Below are positions 26,541 to 34,990 of a stretch of DNA of 64,000 nt, piece after piece. The first letter of the stretch is position 1, and each line of letters begins with the position of its first letter. The stretch comes from Thioclava sp. JE_KL1 (GTDB taxonomy: Bacteria; Pseudomonadota; Alphaproteobacteria; Rhodobacterales; Rhodobacteraceae): assembly GCF_009296265.1 (NCBI RefSeq), contig NZ_WBJS01000001.1:124001-188000 (forward strand), in the 5' to 3' direction. The notes beneath the pieces were generated by a model that saw nothing but the letters and a program-made list of their open reading frames with translations, made no database searches and was not told the origin of the DNA. The translations under genes were made by a program, and so were the position numbers.

Positions 26541-27386
26541 ATGTCCGCTTCAGACAGCCACGACCCCGACGATTTCGCTTGGGCAGTGCCCGTGATGCGC
26601 ACGGGCTACGGAGGGCGCGGGCTGGTCTATCTCGTCGTCGCCGGAGTCTCGCTCTGGTCGCTTTTTCATGGCGGCAGCGCCGAGGGCACCAAGCAGGTGC
26701 TGCAGAAGCTGTCGAGCGGCTGGGGCGCCGTTGTGCTGGTCGCCATCGCCCTCGGCATGGCGGCATATGCGATCTGGCGCGTGGTCGATGCGGTCTGGGA
26801 TCTTGAGGCCTATGGCTCCGAGATGAAGGGCTGGGTCGCGCGGATCGGCCTCGTGGTCAGCGGCCTCGTCCATCTGGGCATCGGCGGCATCGCGGTGACG
26901 ACTCTGGCCGCACGCGCCAGCGGCGACAACGGGACGAGCAAACTGGTCTCCACGATCCTGAGCGCACCGATGGGACGTATCGCGCTTGGCGTCATCGGGC
27001 TGATCGTGATCGGCGCGGGCGGCTACTACCTCTACAAAGGGATCACCAAGGCTTACCTGAAACATCTGCAAGCCAACGAGGTCACGCGGCGGGCCAATAT
27101 CGTGCTGCAGGCGGGGCTTGTGGCGCAGGGCGTGGTGATCGCGATCATGGGCGCGCTGATCGTCTATGCCGCCTATAGCTACGATCCCTCCAGCGCGGGC
27201 GGCCTCGGCAAGGTGTTCGACTGGCTGCGCGGACACCCGTTCGGGCAGTTCCTGACCGGGGCGATCTGCGTGGGCCTTCTCGGGTTCGCCGTGTTCTGCT
27301 TCGTCAACGCCGTCTATCGGATCGTACCGCGCGCCAGCGACCCCGATATCGAAACGCTCAAGCAGAGCCTCGAGAGCGACGACTGA
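26541..27386 (+). CDS. DUF1206 membrane protein
   Basis: The 281-aa protein has six membrane helices in three similar two-helix units: MRTGYGGRGLVYLVVAGVSL, then WVARIGLVVSGLVHLGIGGI, then VLQAGLVAQGVVIAIMGALI. Each unit has a short Arg/Gly-containing lead-in, the pattern of the DUF1206 family. Role unknown; relatives are often listed as membrane or stress-related. The ATG at 26541 is preceded by GAGAGAGACC. A strong terminator follows at 27413. It is divergent from the RarD-like gene. Confidence 0.83.
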   Translation: MSASDSHDPDDFAWAVPVMRTGYGGRGLVYLVVAGVSLWSLFHGGSAEGTKQVLQKLSSGWGAVVLVAIALGMAAYAIWRVVDAVWDLEAYGSEMKGWVARIGLVVSGLVHLGIGGIAVTTLAARASGDNGTSKLVSTILSAPMGRIALGVIGLIVIGAGGYYLYKGITKAYLKHLQANEVTRRANIVLQAGLVAQGVVIAIMGALIVYAAYSYDPSSAGGLGKVFDWLRGHPFGQFLTGAICVGLLGFAVFCFVNAVYRIVPRASDPDIETLKQSLESDD

Positions 27387-27412
27387 GCCGTCTCGTTCCT
27401 TCTCATCCAACG

Positions 27413-27442
27413 AACGCCGCGCGGGCTTCGCGCGGCGTTTTT
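27413..27442 (+). terminator. Intrinsic terminator of the DUF1206 gene
   Basis: AACGCCGCGCG at 27413-27423 pairs with CGCGCGGCGTT at 27429-27439, followed by TTTTGCG. Loop GGCTT. Points rightward after the DUF1206 gene. Confidence 0.9.
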
Positions 27443-27538
27443 GCGTTGCGCGACAGACGACCGGAGACGCATGGCGGGTTGAACGATCGGTGGCGCTCGG
27501 ACCATCAGCATCCCCCACTCCCCTTTCAGCCCAAATGA

Positions 27539-27572
27539 AAAAGCGCCGCGCGAAAACCCGCACGGCGCTTTT
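27539..27572 (-). terminator. Intrinsic terminator of the host-attachment-family gene
   Basis: AAAAGCGCCG at 27539-27548 pairs with CGGCGCTTTT at 27563-27572, with further pairing inside the loop. Read on the minus strand the stem is followed by TTTTCATTT, just after the 27597 stop codon. Between this and the 27413 terminator I see no gene. Confidence 0.85.
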
Positions 27573-27596
27573 CCTGTCATCTTGGCGAGGCGCGGC

Positions 27597-28052
27597 TCAG
27601 GCGGTCGCGAGCTCTTCCTTCACCAGCTTCTCGATCTCGTCGCGCGGGTGATTGGTCAGCGTCTTGTCGATCTCGGCCACCACCACGTCGGAGACTTCCT
27701 TGTGCAGTGCAGAGCGGATTTCGCCCAAGACGCGCGGCGCCGCAACGATCACCAGCCGCTCGATCCGGCCTTTATGGACCATCTTGTAGAGCCGGTCGGC
27801 CAGATCGTCGGCGAAGCGCATCTTCGCCAGCTCGTGCCAGTCGGTCTCCTGGAAGGCCGAGCGATGGCCGGGGCCGTCATCGGCCATACGACCGGGGCTG
27901 TCGGTGCCCTGCTCGTGGTCCGGCGGGTTCTCCTGCTCGTCGATGCGGCGCACGACGAGGTTGGGATCCTGCTCGTCCATCATGTTTTCAAGAAACAGCG
28001 CCTTCTCGCCATCCGCGATCACAACCCAGGTGCCTTTGGAAAGCTTGGTCAT
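27597..28052 (-). CDS. Host-attachment family protein (PF10116 type, baeRF-like)
   Basis: The 151-aa protein reads TKLSKGTWVVIADGEKALFL and later RIERLVIVAAPRVLGEIRSA, then IDKTLTNHPRDEIEKLV, the pattern of the family named for Agrobacterium host attachment. Others have grouped it with bacterial relatives of archaeo-eukaryotic release factor (baeRF) domains, so a ribosome-linked stress role is possible; neither role is proven. The Asp/Glu-rich segment around 25-65 is probably flexible. I chose the ATG at 28052, which shares one base with the stop of the 75-aa gene upstream and has an AAGGAGAAG site. Confidence 0.8.
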   Translation of the reverse strand: MTKLSKGTWVVIADGEKALFLENMMDEQDPNLVVRRIDEQENPPDHEQGTDSPGRMADDGPGHRSAFQETDWHELAKMRFADDLADRLYKMVHKGRIERLVIVAAPRVLGEIRSALHKEVSDVVVAEIDKTLTNHPRDEIEKLVKEELATA

Positions 28053-28279
28053 CACATCTTCTCCTTTTCACCGCTGTCGCGCTCGTCGCCGCCCAACGGA
28101 CGGGTCGCGCCTGCCGAAGTCTCATCCAAGCGTTTCTTCTCGTCGCGGGTGCCGACCTTGCGATTGAGGTTCCCGCCCGAGCTGCCTTGTCCCTCCGGCG
28201 TATCGATATTCTCGGGCTTCTCGCCGAGGACCTCTTCGGTTTCGCGCTTGCCGTCTTTCGAACGAATACGCTCTGCCAT
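28052..28279 (-). CDS. Small hydrophilic protein (75 aa) coupled to the host-attachment-family gene
   Basis: I do not recognise a named family. The product starts MAERIRSKDGKRETEEVLGE and is rich in Glu, Lys, Gly, Asp and Arg with almost no hydrophobic residues and no Cys or Trp, so it is probably disordered. The start is well supported by AGGAGGATATT just upstream of the ATG at 28279. Its stop codon overlaps the next start as TGATG, so the two proteins are made together. The composition recalls small stress-protective proteins, but that is only composition. Confidence 0.75.
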   Translation of the reverse strand: MAERIRSKDGKRETEEVLGEKPENIDTPEGQGSSGGNLNRKVGTRDEKKRLDETSAGATRPLGGDERDSGEKEKM

Positions 28280-28391
28280 AATATCCTCCTCTTGGTTTCT
28301 GGTAGCTGTCAAGAAAACCGATATGGCAGGGGTGCGGTTCCAGCTTTGCAGGCTTTCCGTTCCGGCAATCATCACGGGAACAAAAACGAAA

Positions 28392-28415
28392 AAGGGCGCC
28401 CCGCAGGACGCCCTT
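28392..28415 (-). terminator. Intrinsic terminator of sodB
   Basis: AAGGGCG at 28392-28398 pairs with CGCCCTT at 28409-28415. Read on the minus strand, TTTTCGTTTTTG follows the stem, directly after the sodB stop codon. Confidence 0.85.
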
Positions 28416-28438
28416 CCAATTCGTATCGCGCGCGAAAA

Positions 28439-29038
28439 TTACATGCGCGACGCGACGTTTTCCCAGTTCACCAGCTTGTCGAGGAAGTTCGACAGGTAGG
28501 CCGGGCGCTTGTTGCGGAAGTCGATGTAGTAGGAGTGCTCCCACACGTCGCAGCCCAGAAGCGCGGTCTGGCCGAAGCACAGCGGGTTCACGCCGTTCTC
28601 GGTCTTGGTCACTTTCAGCGACCCGTCGGTGTCCTTCACGAGCCATGCCCAGCCCGAGCCGAACTGGCCCGCGCCTGCAGCGGCGAAGTCTTCCTTGAAC
28701 TTGTCGACCGAGCCGAAGCTTTCGGTCAGCGCTTTTTCCAGTTCGCTCGGCATCGCCGAGTTGCCCGGACCCATCATTTCCCAGAACTGGGTGTGGTTCC
28801 AATGCTGCGAGGCGTTGTTGAAGACGCCGCTCTGCGCAACCGCGTTCGGCTGGTAGGTGCCCTTCACGATCTCTTCGACCGACTTGCCTTCCCATTCGGT
28901 ACCGGCAATCGCCTTGTTGCCGTTATCGACATAGGCCTTGTGGTGAATGTCGTGGTGGTATTCGAGGGTTTCCTTCGACATGCCGAGATCCGCGAGTGCG
29001 TCGTGGGCATAGGGAAGATCGGGAAGTTCAAAAGCCAT
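28439..29038 (-). CDS. sodB: Superoxide dismutase, iron type
   Basis: The 199-aa enzyme converts superoxide to peroxide and oxygen. Metal ligands by alignment with E. coli SodB are His28 (EYHHDIHH), His82 (QHWNHTQFW), Asp164 and His168 (CDVWEHSYY). Gln78 in NNASQHWNH is in the position used by Fe enzymes, whereas Mn enzymes carry the equivalent Gln in the C-terminal half; the Fe assignment is inference from this. No signal peptide, so cytoplasmic. The gene is alone, with its own terminator. Confidence 0.96.
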   Translation of the reverse strand: MAFELPDLPYAHDALADLGMSKETLEYHHDIHHKAYVDNGNKAIAGTEWEGKSVEEIVKGTYQPNAVAQSGVFNNASQHWNHTQFWEMMGPGNSAMPSELEKALTESFGSVDKFKEDFAAAGAGQFGSGWAWLVKDTDGSLKVTKTENGVNPLCFGQTALLGCDVWEHSYYIDFRNKRPAYLSNFLDKLVNWENVASRM

Positions 29039-29140
29039 GATGTCCTCTCATTAGTTCGAAGGTACGTGTGTCAAACACTAAAGAAGCGCTGGAGGTTCCG
29101 AGGTCAAGCCGTTTCCGGCCCCAAAATCCGAGAGATGCGC

Positions 29141-29986
29141 TCAGGTTTTTCGCCTCAGCGAGAGGGCGATCCCGCCGATCACCAGCGCCGCGGCCAGCCA
29201 GAAGCGTGCCGAAGGCGTCTCCGCGAGCAAAACCGCCCCGCCCAGCGCCGCGATCAAGGGCACGGAGAGTTGAGCGATGGCAGCGAGGCTCGCGGGGATT
29301 TGCGGTATCACGCGATACCACAGCGCATAGCCCAGCCCCGAGGTGACTGCGCCCGAGAGGATCGCAGGCGTCCAGCCCCAGCTTTCCCCCTGCCCCCAAT
29401 CGCCCGCGCCCAGCATCCAGATCAGCGCAAGCGGCGTGGCGAGAGCGAAGTTGAGTGCGGTCGCGACCAGCGGATCGGTCGCGCGTCGTCCGTTGAGCGA
29501 ATAGAGCCCCCAGCCGATCCCGGCCAGCGCCATCATCGCAAAGCCCCTCGGGTCTATATGGGCGGCACCCGAGGCGGGCAGCAGCAGGACAGCCAGCCCC
29601 GCGAAGGCCAGCCCCGCCCCGATCCAGCGCCAGAGCGAGATCGCCTCGCGCAGCCACAGCGCGCCCGCGAACATCGTGATCTGCACCATCCCGAACAGCG
29701 TCAGCGCGCCGACGCCCGCGTCGATCAGCCCGCTCGCGATGGAAAACCCGAAGATATAAAGCGCCAGCGTCGCAACCCCTGCCCCCAGCACCGCGCCCGG
29801 CAGCCGCAGCCCGCGCGCGCCCTTCGCCCGGATCGCGAGGATCAGCAGCACGAGCGCGCCCGAGGCGAGCCGCACGAAGCCCGTCGCGGCGGGCTCCCAG
29901 CCCGCATCATGCACCGCCATCCGGTTGAGCACCGAATTGGCCGCGAAGGCGACCATGACGAGGGCGGTGAGGGCGAAAAGGCGCAT
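29141..29986 (-). CDS. EamA/DMT-family transporter
   Basis: The protein (about 281 aa from the ATG at 29986) has ten membrane helices in two EamA repeats, opening MRLFALTALVMVAFAANSVL and ending AALVIGGIALSLRRKT. Substrate is unknown; relatives export amino acids or other metabolites. The start is uncertain: no well-spaced ribosome site lies before 29986, and the frame stays open to 30049. It is downstream of no obvious partner. Two other DMT proteins occur in the window (25466 and 40118) but are not close copies. Confidence 0.85.
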   Translation of the reverse strand: MRLFALTALVMVAFAANSVLNRMAVHDAGWEPAATGFVRLASGALVLLILAIRAKGARGLRLPGAVLGAGVATLALYIFGFSIASGLIDAGVGALTLFGMVQITMFAGALWLREAISLWRWIGAGLAFAGLAVLLLPASGAAHIDPRGFAMMALAGIGWGLYSLNGRRATDPLVATALNFALATPLALIWMLGAGDWGQGESWGWTPAILSGAVTSGLGYALWYRVIPQIPASLAAIAQLSVPLIAALGGAVLLAETPSARFWLAAALVIGGIALSLRRKT

Positions 29987-30132
29987 GCTCCAGTCATCGC
30001 CGCGCCACGCGACGCTGTCCAGCCCGACCTTTGTGCGACGCGAAAACAATGGCTTCGACGCCCGGCCCTATACATCGCGGAACCGTTGCCGCACGATGCA
30101 AAGGCTAGGGATTGACACGGAGGACCCGGATC

Positions 30133-30252
30133 ATGGCGAAGAAAGCGAAGCTCAAGGAGCTGAAACAGGAAGTAAAGACGCGCAAGGCCAAGGTCGAGCG
30201 TCAGGAAAAGAAGCTGAAAGAGGCGAAGAAGGCGCTCAAGAGAGCCTCGTAA
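30133..30252 (+). CDS. 39-aa lysine-rich, probably coiled-coil protein
   Basis: The frame MAKKAKLKELKQEVKTRKAK continues with VERQEKKLKEAKKALKRAS. It has 14 Lys, 3 Arg and 5 Glu in 39 residues and no aromatic, Cys or Pro. Leu and Val spacing fits one amphipathic helix. The ribosome site GGAGGACCCGGATC is convincing, and a strong terminator follows 26 bp after the stop. The charge suggests binding to nucleic acid or membranes. I know no characterised homologue. It is easily missed because of its length. Confidence 0.65.
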   Translation: MAKKAKLKELKQEVKTRKAKVERQEKKLKEAKKALKRAS

Positions 30253-30278
30253 CCCGGCGCTCGGGATCGGGCGCAATG

Positions 30279-30313
30279 AAAAAGGCCCGGATCGCTCAGA
30301 TCCGGGCCTTTTT
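30279..30313. terminator. Bidirectional intrinsic terminator
   Basis: AAAAAGGCCCGGATC at 30279-30293 and GATCCGGGCCTTTTT at 30299-30313 form a perfect 15-bp stem with a 5-nt loop. It serves both the 39-aa gene and the convergent prs gene. Confidence 0.94.
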
Positions 30314-30335
30314 CTTGTCTCGGGCGAACCGCGGA

Positions 30336-31355
30336 TCAGTCGCGGGTATACATGCCCTCGTAGATCGGGACGAGCGTGTCGGTTTCGAAGAGCGAGGATA
30401 CGGACGTGCCCGACCAGGTGTTGAGTATCGCCTGCGCGAACATCGGCGCGGTCGGCACGATGCGGATATTGGGGCAGGCTTTCACCGCGTCGGTCGGCTC
30501 GATCGAGTCGGTGATGACCAGCGATTTCAGCGCCGAATTGGTCACGCGCTCGACCGCCGGGCCCGACAGGACGCCGTGGGAGATATAGGCGTGAACCTCG
30601 GTCGCGCCGTGCTCCATCAGCAGGTCGGCGGCCTTGCACAGCGTGCCTGCCGTGTCGACCATGTCGTCGACGATGATACATTTCTGGCCCTTCACGTCAC
30701 CGATCACGGTCATGCCAGCCACTTCGCCCGCCTTCTCGCGGCGTTTGTCGACGATGGAGAGCGGCGCGTCGATCCGCTTGGCCAGCTCACGCGCGCGGGC
30801 CACGCCGCCCACGTCGGGGGAGACGACCATGATATCGTCGGTCTGGCCTTTAAAGTTGTGCAGGATATCGAGCGCGAAGACCGGCGAGGCGTAGAGGTTG
30901 TCCACCGGGATATCGAAGAAGCCCTGGATCTGGGCGGCGTGCAGGTCGAGCGTCAGGATGCGATCGACCCCGGCTTCGGTCAGCAGGTTCGCGACCAGCT
31001 TGGCCGAGATCGGCGTGCGGGCCTTGGTGCGGCGGTCCTGACGGGCATAGCCGAAATAGGGGATCACGGCGGTGATGCGATCGGCCGAGGAGCGTTTGAG
31101 TGCATCGGTGATGATCAGCAGCTCCATCAGGTTGTCATTGGCCGGGTTCGAGGTCGGCTGGATGATGAACATATCCTCGCCGCGGACGTTCTCGAAAACT
31201 TCGACGAAAATCTCGCCATCGTTGAAACGCTCGACCCGCGCATCCACCAAACCGACTGACATGCCGCGATGCATCGACATGCGCCGCGCGATGGATTGCG
31301 CGAGCGGTTTGTTGGAATTTCCGGAGATGAGCTTCGGTTCAGTGACGACGGACAT
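30336..31355 (-). CDS. prs: Ribose-phosphate pyrophosphokinase (PRPP synthetase)
   Basis: The 339-aa enzyme makes PRPP from ribose 5-phosphate and ATP for purine, pyrimidine, His, Trp and NAD synthesis. Signatures include the flexible loop [20 protein letters not shown], the PRPP-binding [20 protein letters not shown] near 220 and the regulatory-flag region near [10 protein letters not shown]. It is slightly longer than the about 315 residues of E. coli Prs because of the N-terminal [15 protein letters not shown]. The ATG at 31355 has an AAGGAA site. PurF, a PRPP user, is 3.5 kb away. Confidence 0.96.
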   Translation of the reverse strand: MSVVTEPKLISGNSNKPLAQSIARRMSMHRGMSVGLVDARVERFNDGEIFVEVFENVRGEDMFIIQPTSNPANDNLMELLIITDALKRSSADRITAVIPYFGYARQDRRTKARTPISAKLVANLLTEAGVDRILTLDLHAAQIQGFFDIPVDNLYASPVFALDILHNFKGQTDDIMVVSPDVGGVARARELAKRIDAPLSIVDKRREKAGEVAGMTVIGDVKGQKCIIVDDMVDTAGTLCKAADLLMEHGATEVHAYISHGVLSGPAVERVTNSALKSLVITDSIEPTDAVKACPNIRIVPTAPMFAQAILNTWSGTSVSSLFETDTLVPIYEGMYTRD

Positions 31356-31466
31356 GGGCCAGTTCCTTCGTGACGCCGGTCAGTGCCGGCGGGATTCGCT
31401 TGATTGCGCCTGCCTTAGCACCGGGGTAGCGTGGCGGCAATTTCGACTGTCAAGAAAGTGTTATGA

Positions 31467-32066
31467 ATGGCACGCATCGACTACTATTTCGGCACGTTCA
31501 GCCCCTGGGCCTACCTCGGCGGCCCGCGATTCGAAGAGATCGCGGCGCGTCACGGCGCTGAAGTCACCTATAAGCCGCTCGACCTTCTGGGCCTGTTCGA
31601 CCGCACTGGCGGGGTGCGCCCGGCGCAGCGTCACCAGAGCCGGATGGAATACCGGATGCAGGAGCTCAAGCGCTGGTCGAAGCGGCTCGGGATGGAGATG
31701 AACACCACGCCTCCCGGCTATCCGCCGAACCCCGCGCCCTCCTCTTACGCTATCATCGCAGCGCAAAAAGCCGGTGGCGGCGATGTGGGCGGTCTGGTCA
31801 ACGCGATCCTGCGGGCCTGCTGGGCCGAGGATAAGGACATCGCCTCGGACGAGGTGATCCGTGAAGCGCTGGAAGCCAATGGCTTTGACGGCAATCTGGC
31901 GACCACGGGCCTCTTCGACGGCGCGGTCACCTATGAGAAGAATCTCGAGGAGGCGGTCGAGGCCGGGGTCTTCGGCTCGCCCTTCTATATCGTGACCGAT
32001 ACCGACGAGCGGTTCTGGGGTCAGGATCATCTGGAGCTGCTCGACGACTATCTGGGGACGCTCTGA
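31467..32066 (+). CDS. 2-hydroxychromene-2-carboxylate isomerase-like protein (GST kappa/DsbA fold)
   Basis: The 199-aa protein begins IDYYFGTFSPWAYLGGPRFE, the active-site strand-helix of HCCA isomerases and kappa-class glutathione transferases; a Ser takes the place of the DsbA CxxC. The C-terminal GVFGSPFYIVTDTDERFWGQ is the cis-Pro and glutathione-binding region. Classic members act in naphthalene degradation, but no aromatic pathway genes are nearby, so the substrate is probably different. It ends one base before the next start codon, forming an operon with the hydrolase and probably radA. Confidence 0.85.
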   Translation: MARIDYYFGTFSPWAYLGGPRFEEIAARHGAEVTYKPLDLLGLFDRTGGVRPAQRHQSRMEYRMQELKRWSKRLGMEMNTTPPGYPPNPAPSSYAIIAAQKAGGGDVGGLVNAILRACWAEDKDIASDEVIREALEANGFDGNLATTGLFDGAVTYEKNLEEAVEAGVFGSPFYIVTDTDERFWGQDHLELLDDYLGTL

Positions 32067-32882
32067 ATGCCTCGTGATCAACGACAAGGGGCGGAAGTTT
32101 TCTGGCAGAGCTTCGGTCAGGGCGAGCGTCCCGCCATCGCGATCCATTGCACGCTCGGCAGTTCGAACCTCTGGGCGAAGGCGCTGATACCGCTGGGCCA
32201 GCAGATCCACGCCGTCGCCTTCGATCAGCCGAGCCACGGGCAATCCGCCCCTTGGCGCGGCGACACGAGCGAGCCGGGCAGCTTCCAGACGCTGGTGACG
32301 CGCATAGCGGCGAGCTTCATCGAGCGGCCCGTGGACCTGATCGGCCATAGTTTCGGCGCCTCGGTCGCGCTGCGCATCGCGGTGGGCGCCCCCGAGGCCG
32401 TCCGCTCGCTGACCTTGATCGAGCCAGTGCTGTTCGCGGCACTCCCCGAGGACGACCCGGATTGGCAGGACCTGCGCGCCAAGCAAGACCATTTCGAGCA
32501 GTTGATGGAAGCGGGCGACTATGAACCGGCGGCGCGCGGCTTCATGCGCGACTGGGGCACCGGTCAGCCGTGGGACAGCTATTCCGAGACGCAGCGCGAG
32601 CGCTTCACCGCGTGTATGCCGATGGTCGAGAATATCTCTCGCGCCAATTTCGAGGATCCGGCGCAGATCGTGCGACCCGATGGGATCGAGCAGATCGACG
32701 CGCCCGCGATGATCATCCATGGCGACCGCTCGCCCGCGACGATGCCGAAGGTTGCCGAGGCGATCGCCGCGCGTCTTCCGGACGTGGGCGTGGCCTGCGT
32801 CGAGGGCGCGGGTCATATGCTGCCCGCCACCCATCCCGAGCAATGCGCGAGCCTGATCGCCGCCAATCTGGAACGTAGCTGA
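32067..32882 (+). CDS. Alpha/beta hydrolase
   Basis: The 271-aa protein has the alpha/beta-hydrolase core: oxyanion region IHCTLGSSNLWAKAL, nucleophile elbow LIGHSFGASVALRI (Ser near residue 94), acid IIHGDRSPATMP and catalytic His in VEGAGHMLPATHPEQ. The substrate cannot be read from the sequence; esterase or C-C hydrolase are possibilities. Its ATG follows the isomerase stop directly (TGAATG). The gene runs into radA with a 4-bp gap. Confidence 0.87.
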   Translation: MPRDQRQGAEVFWQSFGQGERPAIAIHCTLGSSNLWAKALIPLGQQIHAVAFDQPSHGQSAPWRGDTSEPGSFQTLVTRIAASFIERPVDLIGHSFGASVALRIAVGAPEAVRSLTLIEPVLFAALPEDDPDWQDLRAKQDHFEQLMEAGDYEPAARGFMRDWGTGQPWDSYSETQRERFTACMPMVENISRANFEDPAQIVRPDGIEQIDAPAMIIHGDRSPATMPKVAEAIAARLPDVGVACVEGAGHMLPATHPEQCASLIAANLERS

Positions 32883-32886
32883 CCTT

Positions 32887-34251
32887 ATGGCCAAGCAATC
32901 CGCGATCTTCCGCTGTGCCGAATGCGGCGCGACGCACGCCAAATGGTCCGGGCGCTGCGATGCCTGCGGCGCATGGAACTCGATCCACGAGGAAGCGCCG
33001 ATCTCGACCACGCCCGGCTCGGGGATGAAAGGCGCGAAGGGCAAGGTGATCCCGCTCACCGCGCTCGACACCAAGGAAACCCCGCCGGCCCGTGTGAAAT
33101 CGGGCATGGAGGAGTTGGACCGGGTCTTGGGCGGCGGTCTCGTGGCGGCCTCTGCCGTTCTGGTCGGCGGCGATCCGGGCATCGGGAAATCGACGCTTCT
33201 GCTGCAAGCGACGGCCAGCTTCGCCCGCAAAGGGGTGAAGGCGCTTTATATCTCGGGCGAGGAAGCGGCGAGCCAGGTGCGGATGCGCGCGCGACGCCTT
33301 GGGCTTGCGGATGCGCCGGTCGGTCTGGGCGCGGAAACGTCCCTGCGCGACATCCTGACGACGCTGGAAACCGAGCGCCCCGACCTCGTCATCATCGATT
33401 CGATTCAGACCATGTGGTCGGACAATGTCGACAGCGCGCCGGGATCGGTGAGCCAGTTGCGCGCCGCCGCACACGAATTGGTGAGCTTCGCCAAAAAGCG
33501 TGGCACCGCCGTGATCCTCGTCGGGCACGTGACCAAGGAAGGCCAGATCGCAGGCCCGCGCGTGATCGAACATATGGTCGACACGGTGCTCTATTTTGAA
33601 GGCGAGCGCGGCCACCAGTTCCGCATCCTGCGCGCGGTAAAGAACCGCTTCGGCCCGGCCTCCGAGATCGGCGTCTTCGAGATGACCGGCGCGGGTCTGG
33701 CGGAAGTCGCCAACCCCTCGGCTCTGTTCCTGTCCGAGCGCGGTCAACCCGCACCGGGCTCGGCGGTTTTCGCAGGAATTGAAGGCACGCGACCGGTGCT
33801 GACCGAGATTCAAGCACTGGTTGCGCCGTCCACGCTCGCTTCACCGCGCCGCACCGTGGTCGGGCTCGACAGCGGACGGATTTCGACCATTCTCGCGGTG
33901 CTGGAATCGCGCTGTGGCATCCCCTTTGCGGGGCTCGACGTGTTTCTCAATGTGGCGGGCGGCATGAAAGTGGTGGAGCCAGCAGCGGACCTCGCCGCGG
34001 CCGCCGCGCTTCTCAGCGCGCGCGAAGATGTGGCACTGCCTGCAGACATGGTGATTTTCGGGGAAATCAGCCTGTCGGGCGCTCTGCGTCCCGTGGGTCA
34101 AGCGGAAAACAGGTTGAAAGAAGCGGCGAAACTTGGTTTTTCACAAGCGATCGCACCCTCGGGAACGAAAGCCGAAGGGTCGAGCGGGATGTCCCTGCGC
34201 AAGCTGGGCGATCTCGTGACATTTACCGGGGAGATGTTCGGCGCCGGTTAA
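32887..34251 (+). CDS. radA: DNA repair protein RadA
   Basis: The 454-aa RecA-related branch-migration ATPase has an N-terminal zinc finger (Cys10, Cys13, Cys24, Cys27 in FRCAECGATHAKWSGRCDAC), Walker A GGDPGIGKSTLLL near 98, the RadA-specific KNRFG motif near 252 and a C-terminal Lon-like domain (GEISLSGALRPVGQAENRL). It processes recombination intermediates. It follows the hydrolase by 4 bp and precedes cvpA by 22 bp, so it is probably in the same transcript. Confidence 0.96.
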   Translation: MAKQSAIFRCAECGATHAKWSGRCDACGAWNSIHEEAPISTTPGSGMKGAKGKVIPLTALDTKETPPARVKSGMEELDRVLGGGLVAASAVLVGGDPGIGKSTLLLQATASFARKGVKALYISGEEAASQVRMRARRLGLADAPVGLGAETSLRDILTTLETERPDLVIIDSIQTMWSDNVDSAPGSVSQLRAAAHELVSFAKKRGTAVILVGHVTKEGQIAGPRVIEHMVDTVLYFEGERGHQFRILRAVKNRFGPASEIGVFEMTGAGLAEVANPSALFLSERGQPAPGSAVFAGIEGTRPVLTEIQALVAPSTLASPRRTVVGLDSGRISTILAVLESRCGIPFAGLDVFLNVAGGMKVVEPAADLAAAAALLSAREDVALPADMVIFGEISLSGALRPVGQAENRLKEAAKLGFSQAIAPSGTKAEGSSGMSLRKLGDLVTFTGEMFGAG

Positions 34252-34273
34252 CGCCGAGAACATAGGAGCGCAA

Positions 34274-34885
34274 ATGGACGGGTTCACCATTGTCGATGCC
34301 ATCGTGGCGGTCGTCATCATTCTTTCGGCGATCCTCGCCTATTCGCGGGGTTTCGTGCGTGAGGCGCTGGCCATCGTCGGCTGGATCGCAGCGGCGATCG
34401 TCGCCTATATCTTCGCCAACGAGGCCCGCCCTCTGGTGCAGCAGATCCCCGGCCTCGACAAGTTCATCGGCCAAAGCTGCGAGCTGGGCATGATCGGCGG
34501 CTTCGCAGTGGTCTTCGCCGTCGCGCTGGTCGTCTTCTCGATCCTCACGCCGCTCTTCGCCTCGGCTGTGCAACGCTCGGCGCTTGGCGGGATCGACCAG
34601 GGTCTGGGCTTCCTGTTCGGCGTGCTGCGCGGGGTGGTCCTCGTGGCGGTGGCCTTCGTGGTCTATGACCGCGTGATGAGCAACGACCCCGTACCGGTGG
34701 TCGACGACTCGCGTTCGGCCAAAGTGTTCTCGCGCGCATCCGGCCAACTCGACGAATCGATGCCCGCCGATGCACCCGGCTGGATCGTTCAGCGTTACGA
34801 ACAACTTGTGGCCGCCTGCCCCGCCCCTCCGGGCGCGGATGCCCCGGCCCGGACGGACGAACTGCCTCCGGCGACCGACAATTGA
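34274..34885 (+). CDS. cvpA: CvpA-family membrane protein
   Basis: The 203-aa protein has four membrane helices (first: IVDAIVAVVIILSAILAYSR; then EALAIVGWIAAAIVAYIFA) and a Pro/Ala-rich cytoplasmic tail, the CvpA/colicin V production layout. The biochemical role is unclear; E. coli CvpA is linked to envelope stress and lies next to purF, as here. A hairpin with a short T run separates it from purF, so purF may have its own promoter. Confidence 0.88.
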   Translation: MDGFTIVDAIVAVVIILSAILAYSRGFVREALAIVGWIAAAIVAYIFANEARPLVQQIPGLDKFIGQSCELGMIGGFAVVFAVALVVFSILTPLFASAVQRSALGGIDQGLGFLFGVLRGVVLVAVAFVVYDRVMSNDPVPVVDDSRSAKVFSRASGQLDESMPADAPGWIVQRYEQLVAACPAPPGADAPARTDELPPATDN

Positions 34886-34911
34886 TGTCAGTCACATGAC
34901 GGTTTTACAGG

Positions 34912-34938
34912 CGCGAGGGGTTAACACCTCTCGCGTTT
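34912..34938 (+). terminator. Hairpin between cvpA and purF
   Basis: CGCGAGGGGT at 34912-34921 pairs with ACCTCTCGCG at 34926-34935 (one G-T pair, TAAC loop), followed by TTTGT. It may be a terminator for cvpA or an attenuator for purF. Confidence 0.7.
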
Positions 34939-34990
34939 GTCTATAAATGGGCCAAAGCGCCCTCCCCTTGCGTCATTCGGAGCTGATGCC

